Below, piece after piece: positions 1 through 6,243 of a DNA stretch of 9,160 nucleotides (position 1 is its first letter; each line of letters starts with the position of its first letter). Source of the DNA: Candidatus Marinamargulisbacteria bacterium SCGC AG-343-D04 (lineage in GTDB: Bacteria; Margulisbacteria; Marinamargulisbacteria; GCA-2716485; GCA-002719695). A model generated the notes under the pieces. That model had not been told where the DNA came from, ran no database searches, and saw nothing but the letters and a program-made list of their open reading frames with translations. The DNA lies in the NCBI GenBank assembly GCA_003265885.1, contig QFBQ01000048.1, positions 1-9,160 of the forward strand, given 5' to 3'. A program made the translations under genes and the position numbers.

Positions 1-281
1 CCAACTTGTTCAACATGATCAACATGTGTAGAAATATAAGGGATAGCTGCAGGTGAAATAAACACGCACTCTATTGATCTTATACTCTTAAACAAACCAT
101 CTATATCCGGGACAACAGAACAAATAAGACAATAGGTCCCTGAAAATAATTGCTCAACTCGCTCTTTATTGACATCCTTCGCTTCCAAGCTGTTCTCTAT
201 TTGATAATCCCCATTATGATAACTACAGTATTTTAAACTGGTATTACCGATATCTATAAAAAACGTTTTCTTTTTGCTCAT
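1..281 (-). CDS. coaX: Type III pantothenate kinase CoaX, N-terminal part (runs off left edge)
   Basis: Translating the minus strand from the ATG at 281 gives 93 codons that stay open to the window edge, so the 3' two thirds of the gene is missing. The protein opens MSKKKTFFIDIGNTSLKY: D10-x-G12-N13-T14 is the phosphate-binding motif at the start of the ASKHA fold in type III pantothenate kinases. A second family-like strand, ICSVVPDIDG, follows about 60 residues in. CoaX phosphorylates pantothenate to 4'-phosphopantothenate, the first step of coenzyme A synthesis, in the cytoplasm. The pantothenate-binding and dimer-interface parts lie outside the window. No clear Shine-Dalgarno sequence precedes this ATG; other starts are not better placed, because the motif needs this N-terminus. 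The gene is divergent from the GDH gene with 76 bp between them. Family identity is seen in the sequence; function is inferred from the family. Confidence 0.88.
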   Translation of the reverse strand, partial: MSKKKTFFIDIGNTSLKYCSYHNGDYQIENSLEAKDVNKERVEQLFSGTYCLICSVVPDIDGLFKSIRSIECVFISPAAIPYISTHVDHVEQV

Positions 282-288
282 TATGGGA

Positions 289-317
289 ATATTAAGAAAC
301 TTTGGATGAGATTACAA
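289..317 (-). promoter_or_regulatory. Weak sigma70-like promoter candidate for coaX
   Basis: On the minus strand TTGTAA (317-312) and TAATAT (294-289) are separated by 17 nt, each matching four of six consensus bases. The predicted transcript would start at or within a base or two of the coaX ATG, making it leaderless or nearly so. That agrees with the absence of a Shine-Dalgarno sequence there. Matches of this quality are common in AT-rich DNA, so this is only a candidate. Confidence 0.22.
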
Positions 318-357
318 CATTTATTGGTATGAAAAAAAAGTGAAGTGAGTTACAATA

Positions 358-3300
358 ATGTCGAAAATGAAGAAAATCAATAATCCTGAAATCTTCGTCA
401 ATCATAAAAAAAAGCTTGAAAAAGCTATCTATAAGAACACCCAAAAAAACCCTTTATTACAACAATTTTGTGTATGTTATTTAAATTCTCTCACTCCTAA
501 ATCTATTCAAGAGTATACCCATCAGTCTTTACTTTCTTTTCTTGAGAAACGGTTTACTACATTTTTAAATGTCATTGAATCCTCGTCAAAAGAATTTCTC
601 AATCTATTCCAAAAAGATGATACCGTATGCATTGAACTTGTTTGTCATGATGCTCAATATCTTGTTTTTACACTTGAAAATGTTTTCAAATCCTTTAATT
701 TACAAGTTTCAAAAATGTATCACCCTTTATTTTCTGTTTATAAAAACAAATTAAACAAAGCTATTCTCATTGAAAAACCCAAAGAAAAAACGCCTCTTCT
801 TTCATCGTGTTATTTTGAATGCATACTGCCTTCTCAACCTATTTCATTTAAGGACCTACGACAAGAACTATTACGTCACTTATATGCCGTTCAATTTGTT
901 ACACATGACTTTTCATCTATGTTAAAAAATTTAATGGCTGTTCAAAAAGATGTGGCGCTTAATCCTACTCCAAAAAAAGATTTTCATACCGAATGGATTG
1001 AATTGTTAGATTGGTTAGGTTCTGGACACTTTTCTTTTTTTGGATACACAGAATTTATAATCTCTAAATCCAATAAAGACATTACAGTTACTCAAAAAAA
1101 AGGAAGTGGCCTAGGGATACTTAACAGTACCTACCTTAAACTCACAAAATCACGTCTACTTGATACGGTAAAAACTCAGGCAAAGCTATTTTCTGAATAC
1201 CGATCTCCTTTTTTATTTGATTCTATAAAATTTCATAGCCCCGTAAAACGCTCTGAAGATTTAATGCGCTTAAGTTTAAAAATCCCTTTAAGTAAAAATA
1301 AATGGATTGAATATAACTTTTTAGGCTTATTAAAACGTAGTTCTCTTCTTACAAAAAACATTGAAACACCTATTATTAAATTAAAAATAAATAAAATTTT
1401 TGAGGAGAAACATTATTGGCCAGGCAGTCATAATTATAATCAAACCATTCGTTTTTTAAATAATGTTCCCAAATATGAATTATTTCGAACTCCTACTGAA
1501 AACTTATTAGAAATTATCGAAAACCTACTTTCCATTACCAACCCTAATGAAATCGCGTTTTTTACACGCCGAAAAATAGATAAATCCCGTTTATTCTTGA
1601 TGGCTGTCATTCCCAATCATTTATTTTCTTCTACCAATCTATCTCGCATAATCTCTTATTTAAAAGACGTCATCCCCCATTCAGAAATTGACTATTTCAC
1701 TATACCTAGCGAACAATTTTATCGTATTCATTTTTATTTTTTTCAACCAAACGCGCCTCGTTGGTACCCCAACATCCAAGAGATAGAAACGCATGTTCAA
1801 TCTCTTATCCGTCCTTGGGACCAATTATTACACGATCATTTAATTGACTCTTTTAAAGAAAAAGAAGGCCTCGATTTATATCATAAATATATTAATGCAT
1901 TCCCTCAGCACCATAAGGTAAGACGTTCCCCTGCACATACAGTATCGGATATAATCTATTTTGAAAAAACAACAAAAAATCAAGTTCCTCAATTCAATAT
2001 TATTCCATTCCAACATAAAGACTCTATGCTCACAGGAAAAGCATTTTTACTTTTAATTTATCATATTGAAAAAATTGACCTTTTTCATTTTATTCCTATC
2101 TTTCAAAATTTAAAGCTTTATTTCTTTGATGAGCTCACAACCCGTGTAGGCTCTCTCGATCATATGATTGGCTATATACATGCCTTTCGAATCAAAAGTT
2201 TAGATAGTGAACGGTTCCCCATAGATATCGATGAATTCAAACCTCGTTTAGTTGACTGCCTTCATGCTGTTTTTTCTTCAAAACTTCCGAATGATCCCAT
2301 TAACGGCCTGATTAGCACTTCTTCGTTAACTTGGAAAAACATTTTTATTATTCAAGCTTATCGCAATTATTTACTTCAATTAAAACCCAATTATTCTAAA
2401 CAGATTATCGATGACTGTATCCTTAAACACGGCTCTATCATCTCTATCTTAATTCAGTATTTCTATACAAAGTTTTCCTTTCATCGCTCCTCAAGCCCTG
2501 CCAAAAAGCAAGTTTCTGAATGCGCATCTTTAAAAGAAAATTTCATAAATTCATTAAACATTGTTTCAGATATTAATGAAGATTTTATCTTAAAATGGTT
2601 ATTTAATCTGATGGAATCTACTCTTCGCACCAATTACTTTCAACATGAACTAGAGTCTTCCCAACTTATCGCATTCAAATTTGATGGAGCTATTTTACAA
2701 GCGCCTGATCCTAAACCTTTTAAAGAAATTTTTGTTTTCAGCCCTGAAATGGAAGGTATTCATATTCGTTTTGGCCCGGTTTCTCGTGGGGGGCTTCGCT
2801 GGTCAAACCGCTTAAGCGATTACAGAAGTGAAGTTCTGGGACTAGCTACGACTCAACGTGTTAAAAATGTCGTCATTGTGCCTAACGGATCAAAAGGAGG
2901 CTTTGTTATCAAAAAAAAGGTTGATAAAGCACTCTTAAGTGACGAATCTAAAACTCAATATCAAACATACATCAATGGACTCTTATCTCTTACAGATAAT
3001 CGAAATACATCCAATGCCATTATCAAACCTAAACAGGTGGTGTGTTACGATGACGATGATCCATATATGGTCGTTGCTGCAGACAAAGGAACTGCAACGT
3101 TTTCAGATATCGCCAACAACATTTCTTTATCTCACAACTTTTGGCTAGGAGATGCCTTTGCCTCTGGTGGCAGCCGTGGTTATAATCATAAAGACTTAGG
3201 GATTACCGCAAAGGGTGCCTGGGAATGTGTTAAACTTCACTTTTTGGAGTCTGGAAAGGATATATCCACAGAAACATTTACAGCTATCGGCATCGGAGAT

Positions 3301-5079
3301 ATGTCTGGGGATGTATTTGGAAATGGTCTTTTACTATCTAAAACAATCAAACTCATTGCGGCCTTTAATCACTTACACATCTTTATTGACCCCGATCCTG
3401 ATCCTGACATTAGTTACAAAGAAAGACAGCGTTTGTTTAAGTTATCTAAATCAAGTTGGGATTCTTACTCTACCAAGCTCATTAGTAAAGGGGGAGGTGT
3501 GTTTAGCAGAGCCTCCAAGTCCATTACGCTATCTAAAGAAATAAAAGACCTACTCAACATAGATAAAGATGCTCTCAATGGAGAAGAACTCATTCACGCT
3601 CTGTTAAAAATTAAAGCTGAACTTCTTTGGTTAGGAGGCATAGGAACCTATATAAAAGAAGATAACGAATCTCATTCTGCGGCTTCTGATATCGCGAACA
3701 ACTCTGTTCGCATTAATCATTCCGATTTCCAGTGTGACATCATTGGAGAAGGAGCCAATTTAGGGATAACTCAATCTGCTCGTTTAAAACTAAGTCAAAA
3801 CAATCATCGATTGAATACAGATTTCATTGATAACTCTGCTGGAGTTAATATTTCCGATTATGAAGTAAATCTAAAAATATTCCTGGACCAACTCCTTCAG
3901 AAAAAAACCATTAAATCACTCAAAGAACGTGACCAACTTCTAACAAAATCTGTACCTGAAGTAATTCAAAAAGTTCTCGATAACAATATCGCGCAACACC
4001 AATTAATCTCTATTGAAAGTATTCGATCAAAACAATCTTTTTCTCGTTATCAAACTTTGATTAATACCTTTATCCGGAAAGGTGTTATCAACCCCAAAAC
4101 AACTATCATTCCATCTACAGCTACGTTTGAAAAACTAGAAAGAACTCATTCTCCTTTTCCACGACCGTTGCTGGCTCTTTTACAATCGATTATTAAATTA
4201 GATGTTTCGGCGGCCCTTTCAAAGGATCCTATGATGGATCATGACATCTTTCATTCACTCTATCTCGATTATTTCCCATCACTTTTTCAGCAAAAATTCT
4301 CCACGTCGTTATTCACACACCCCTTGAAACGAGATATTACCGTAACGGCGTTAACAAACTTTGTTGTCAATAATACAGGTTCCTTATTTTTTACGTCCTT
4401 AGTTGAAATTACGGAGCGTAGTATTTCAGATATTGCTCATGTTTATTTTATTATTGATTATCTATTAGGGTGTACTCGTAAACGCAAAGATATCTTATCC
4501 CAGGACTGTTCCTTTGATGAAAAGTATCAACACATTATAGATCTAGAATACTCTATTAAAAATGCCGTTATAGATGCTCTTATGATTCCTAAGCAGCTTT
4601 TCACATTAAAAAATATTGACCAGATTCAAAAAGCATTCACGAAATTTAAAGAATTCCAAAAGAAATTATCAGACAAAACATCGCCTAATGATGATTTTCA
4701 CTTTATCTCTTTCTATAGTATTTATCAACAATTCCCACACTACAATCCTGCAGACCTATTACCCTCTATTTCTATCATTAATCGGTTTTTTCAGTTTGAC
4801 CTCATCCTACACTTTTTGACACATTCTCCTCTAGAAAACCAATGGGAAGTAGAAGAATTTAAACTTTTACAGAAAATGTTATCCATCAAAAAAATTAAAA
4901 TTTTTTCCAAAATCCTCTCTCAGATTAACAAAAAAAACCCACTAACAATGGACTCTATTCCACCCATGTTCCATAAAGATATTGTGTCATTTAAACGCCA
5001 CTTAGACTCCATTCTTGATGATGAGTCTATTTCACTCTCTAATTTAACTGTTCTGATTAATAAATTAAACTTGATCTAA
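358..5079 (+). CDS. gdhB: NAD-specific glutamate dehydrogenase, large (about 180 kDa) class
   Basis: The 1573-residue product matches the usual length of the large NAD-GDH class (about 1600) and is uninterrupted. It converts glutamate + NAD+ to 2-oxoglutarate + ammonia in the cytoplasm, normally catabolically. The first ~700 residues correspond to the regulatory ACT-like region of the class and are poorly conserved. The catalytic core is unmistakable: GPVSRGGLRWS (806-816), PNGSKGGF with the substrate-site lysine K846, VVAADKGTATFSDIAN, GDAFASGG (from 931), GDMSGDVFGNG (980-990) in the nucleotide-binding fold, LGGIGTYIK (from 1093) and GEGANLG (1130-1136). A helical C-terminal region follows. 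The start at 358 is favoured: an in-frame TGA lies at 346-348 and a partial Shine-Dalgarno sequence (AGTGAG, 344-349) sits 8 nt ahead; ATG at 367 is the only nearby alternative. Other ORFs inside it are shadows. The symbol follows Pseudomonas usage; the enzyme class itself is certain. Confidence 0.97.
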   Translation: MSKMKKINNPEIFVNHKKKLEKAIYKNTQKNPLLQQFCVCYLNSLTPKSIQEYTHQSLLSFLEKRFTTFLNVIESSSKEFLNLFQKDDTVCIELVCHDAQYLVFTLENVFKSFNLQVSKMYHPLFSVYKNKLNKAILIEKPKEKTPLLSSCYFECILPSQPISFKDLRQELLRHLYAVQFVTHDFSSMLKNLMAVQKDVALNPTPKKDFHTEWIELLDWLGSGHFSFFGYTEFIISKSNKDITVTQKKGSGLGILNSTYLKLTKSRLLDTVKTQAKLFSEYRSPFLFDSIKFHSPVKRSEDLMRLSLKIPLSKNKWIEYNFLGLLKRSSLLTKNIETPIIKLKINKIFEEKHYWPGSHNYNQTIRFLNNVPKYELFRTPTENLLEIIENLLSITNPNEIAFFTRRKIDKSRLFLMAVIPNHLFSSTNLSRIISYLKDVIPHSEIDYFTIPSEQFYRIHFYFFQPNAPRWYPNIQEIETHVQSLIRPWDQLLHDHLIDSFKEKEGLDLYHKYINAFPQHHKVRRSPAHTVSDIIYFEKTTKNQVPQFNIIPFQHKDSMLTGKAFLLLIYHIEKIDLFHFIPIFQNLKLYFFDELTTRVGSLDHMIGYIHAFRIKSLDSERFPIDIDEFKPRLVDCLHAVFSSKLPNDPINGLISTSSLTWKNIFIIQAYRNYLLQLKPNYSKQIIDDCILKHGSIISILIQYFYTKFSFHRSSSPAKKQVSECASLKENFINSLNIVSDINEDFILKWLFNLMESTLRTNYFQHELESSQLIAFKFDGAILQAPDPKPFKEIFVFSPEMEGIHIRFGPVSRGGLRWSNRLSDYRSEVLGLATTQRVKNVVIVPNGSKGGFVIKKKVDKALLSDESKTQYQTYINGLLSLTDNRNTSNAIIKPKQVVCYDDDDPYMVVAADKGTATFSDIANNISLSHNFWLGDAFASGGSRGYNHKDLGITAKGAWECVKLHFLESGKDISTETFTAIGIGDMSGDVFGNGLLLSKTIKLIAAFNHLHIFIDPDPDPDISYKERQRLFKLSKSSWDSYSTKLISKGGGVFSRASKSITLSKEIKDLLNIDKDALNGEELIHALLKIKAELLWLGGIGTYIKEDNESHSAASDIANNSVRINHSDFQCDIIGEGANLGITQSARLKLSQNNHRLNTDFIDNSAGVNISDYEVNLKIFLDQLLQKKTIKSLKERDQLLTKSVPEVIQKVLDNNIAQHQLISIESIRSKQSFSRYQTLINTFIRKGVINPKTTIIPSTATFEKLERTHSPFPRPLLALLQSIIKLDVSAALSKDPMMDHDIFHSLYLDYFPSLFQQKFSTSLFTHPLKRDITVTALTNFVVNNTGSLFFTSLVEITERSISDIAHVYFIIDYLLGCTRKRKDILSQDCSFDEKYQHIIDLEYSIKNAVIDALMIPKQLFTLKNIDQIQKAFTKFKEFQKKLSDKTSPNDDFHFISFYSIYQQFPHYNPADLLPSISIINRFFQFDLILHFLTHSPLENQWEVEEFKLLQKMLSIKKIKIFSKILSQINKKNPLTMDSIPPMFHKDIVSFKRHLDSILDDESISLSNLTVLINKLNLI

Positions 5080-5115
5080 CACAAAGATCGCTGTGTCAAT
5101 GTTTTTAAACAATGA
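5079..5115. terminator. Weak hairpins between convergent gene ends, possible bidirectional terminator
   Basis: Directly at the GDH stop, ACACA (5079-5083) can pair with TGTGT (5092-5096) over an 8-nt loop. It is followed by a second imperfect dyad at 5096-5115, whose arms pair TCA-x-TGTT with AACA-x-TGA (one A:A mismatch) around a T/A-rich centre. The position, between the end of GDH and the end of the minus-strand small ORF, suits a terminator for either. Both stems are short and AT-rich and there is no long T tract, so support is mainly positional. Confidence 0.25.
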
Positions 5116-5117
5116 TT

Positions 5118-5270
5118 CTAATTAAAACTAATATTGGTATATAAATCGTGGAATGTTTGCTTGACAATGTCTGAATTATTTTTAAATTCTTTATCTCTAA
5201 TAAAAAAAAGTCCATCTAAAATAATCACCTGGTTTGGGTTTGATATCTCAAATTTATTTTCTTCATTCAT
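5118..5270 (-). CDS. Small 50-residue hypothetical protein
   Basis: A minus-strand ORF of 50 codons plus TAG, starting at the ATG complementary to 5268-5270. The product begins MNEENKFEISNPNQVIILDG and ends HDLYTNISFN. It is mildly acidic (8 Asp/Glu, 5 Lys/Arg), has no cysteine, signal peptide or convincing membrane segment; residues 13-25 are hydrophobic (QVIILDGLFFIRD) and the last third could be an amphipathic helix. I recognise no family. The main support is translational: GAGGTGA, nearly the full complement of the 16S 3' end, stands 6 nt before the ATG and is the best or equal best ribosome site in the window. A promoter candidate precedes it, and it fills the only sizeable gap. It converges on the GDH gene and diverges from miaA. 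An in-frame TGA overlaps the ribosome site, so no longer form starts upstream. A chance ORF of this length is possible in AT-rich DNA, hence moderate confidence. Confidence 0.5.
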   Translation of the reverse strand: MNEENKFEISNPNQVIILDGLFFIRDKEFKNNSDIVKQTFHDLYTNISFN

Positions 5271-5276
5271 CAAGTC

Positions 5277-5283
5277 TCACCTC
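5277..5283 (-). promoter_or_regulatory. Strong Shine-Dalgarno site of the small minus-strand ORF
   Basis: GAGGTGA on the minus strand matches the anti-Shine-Dalgarno core at seven consecutive bases and leaves a 6-nt spacer to the ATG at 5270. It decides both the strand and the start of the 50-codon ORF. Most other genes here (coaX, miaA, pgpH, ybeY) have weak or no such site, which makes this one stand out. Confidence 0.5.
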
Positions 5284-5295
5284 AACTTATATATA

Positions 5296-5324
5296 TTGTT
5301 TTATAACTGAACATAGTTTATATT
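5296..5324 (+). promoter_or_regulatory. Promoter candidate for the miaA-pgpH-ybeY-dgkA operon
   Basis: TTGTTT (5296-5301) and TATATT (5319-5324) are separated by the ideal 17 nt; they match four and five of six consensus bases. The start would fall near 5331, giving a leader of about 34 nt before the miaA ATG. It overlaps the divergent promoter candidate on the other strand, so the two may compete or be co-regulated. No other good promoter is seen upstream of miaA. Confidence 0.4.
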
Positions 5325-5329
5325 CCCAA
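5300..5329 (-). promoter_or_regulatory. Promoter candidate for the small minus-strand ORF
   Basis: On the minus strand TTGGGA (5329-5324, four of six -35 matches) and TATAAA (5305-5300, five of six -10 matches) are 18 nt apart. Transcription would begin near 5293, giving a leader of about 23 nt that carries the GAGGTGA ribosome site. The -35 element is one arm of the dyad at 5324-5337. Found by eye in AT-rich DNA, so tentative. Confidence 0.35.
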
Positions 5330-5337
5330 GGTTGGGA
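5324..5337. repeat. 14-bp inverted repeat in the divergent promoter region
   Basis: TCCCAA-GG-TTGGGA is a perfect 6-bp dyad around a 2-bp centre and is visibly more G+C-rich than the surrounding sequence. It begins at the last base of the miaA -10 candidate, covers the expected transcription start and includes the -35 candidate of the small minus-strand ORF, a place where an operator could act on both. The 2-bp centre is too small for an efficient RNA hairpin loop, which favours a protein-binding DNA site if it functions. A dyad of this size is expected a few times by chance in 9 kb, so only its position makes it notable. Confidence 0.3.
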
Positions 5338-5364
5338 GCAATAAAAACATTGAAATAATCTGTT

Positions 5365-6243
5365 ATGACTACACATCAAGATATCACTTACATCATTGGC
5401 CCTACAGGTATAGGCAAATCAAACTACGCTATTCAGCTGGCTCAAGAACAAGGCGCTTCTATTATTTCTGCGGATTCCTATCAAGTCTATCGCTATTTAG
5501 ATATCGGCACTGCAAAAGTCAGCAAGGAACAACAGCAACTCGTCCCACATCATTTGATTGATATTAAAATGCCAAATGAAACTTATACTGTTGTTGAGTT
5601 TCTTCAATTAACCGAGACTATTATCAACTCTGAAAGAACTGCTAATCGGCCTATCATTATTTGTGGTGGAAGCGGGTTATTTTCTCGAAGTTTTCTCTAT
5701 CGCTATCAATTTCCAAAGGCTCAAAGCGACCCAGACATTCGAGATCAGCTAGCTCGAGATTATGACACAAAAGGAAAAGACGCTCTCTGGGCTCTATTAT
5801 GTCAAAAAGATCCTGTCTCTGCTAAACTCATCCATCCTAATAACAAACATCACCTTATTAGAGCTCTTGAAATTTCAGCCATCACAGGCCTCCCCCCTTC
5901 TCAATTAAAACAACATTCCGCTACCTGTCGTCCAGATACAAAAGTAATAGGTTTAACAGTACCCAGAACGGTGGTAAAAGAGCGTATTAGTACAAGAGTA
6001 GATATGATGATAACACAAGGTCTAGTTCAAGAGGTTGAGTCTCTTCTTCAGCGTGGGTTCTCTCAAGATCTACAATCTATGAAAGGTATAGGATATAAAG
6101 AAGTTATTGATTATTTAAATGGTAGCCTCGATAAAAATAAAATGATAGACTGTATTAAATTGCATACACATCAGTTTTCAAAAAGACAAATGACATGGTT
6201 TAAAAGAATTGACAATGTTCTCTGGAAAAATATTTCGTATTAG
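5365..6243 (+). CDS. miaA: tRNA dimethylallyltransferase MiaA
   Basis: MiaA transfers the dimethylallyl group of DMAPP to N6 of A37 in tRNAs reading UNN codons, forming i6A, which stabilises codon-anticodon pairing. The 292-residue product is slightly shorter than the usual 300-316 but complete. Motifs in order: P-loop GPTGIGKS (12-19); ADSYQVYRYLDIGTAK (36-51), with the D37-S38 pair near the active site and the family signature DIGTAK; VPHHLIDI (60-67); GGSGLF (101-106), where GGTGLY is usual; HLIRALE (163-169); KGIGYKE (240-246); and the C-terminal RQMTWFKR, like the family's RQxTWxR. The ATG at 5365 is the only sensible start: an in-frame TAA lies at 5356-5358 with no start codon between. 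No strong Shine-Dalgarno sequence precedes it. It is first in a tight run and its last 29 nt overlap pgpH. Whether the i6A is further thiolated by MiaB cannot be seen here. Confidence 0.96.
   Translation: MTTHQDITYIIGPTGIGKSNYAIQLAQEQGASIISADSYQVYRYLDIGTAKVSKEQQQLVPHHLIDIKMPNETYTVVEFLQLTETIINSERTANRPIIICGGSGLFSRSFLYRYQFPKAQSDPDIRDQLARDYDTKGKDALWALLCQKDPVSAKLIHPNNKHHLIRALEISAITGLPPSQLKQHSATCRPDTKVIGLTVPRTVVKERISTRVDMMITQGLVQEVESLLQRGFSQDLQSMKGIGYKEVIDYLNGSLDKNKMIDCIKLHTHQFSKRQMTWFKRIDNVLWKNISY

Noticed and set aside
302..333. Promoter for the GDH gene (TTGGAT with TATGAA)
   Set aside because: The two boxes are about 20 nt apart and poorly matched; no better pair is seen in the 76-bp gap, so no promoter is called for GDH.
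569..754. Short plus-strand ORFs within the GDH gene (also 2939-3148 and 4616-4819)
   Set aside because: All are out-of-frame shadows of the intact GDH reading frame, with hydrophobic or low-complexity translations expected from AT-rich DNA.
3388..3408. Short tandem Asp-Pro repeat (DPDPDPD) in GDH
   Set aside because: It follows HIFID in a segment where Asp/Pro-rich sequence is normal for large NAD-GDHs, so it is not an expansion peculiar to this genome.
3215..3544. 109-codon plus-strand ORF inside the GDH gene
   Set aside because: It lies in another frame over the most conserved catalytic part of GDH, has no ribosome site of note and no recognisable motif. The strong constraint on the GDH frame explains its openness.
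5331..5364. Riboswitch or leader structure ahead of miaA
   Set aside because: The predicted leader is only about 34 nt, with no stable hairpin or recognised aptamer elements.
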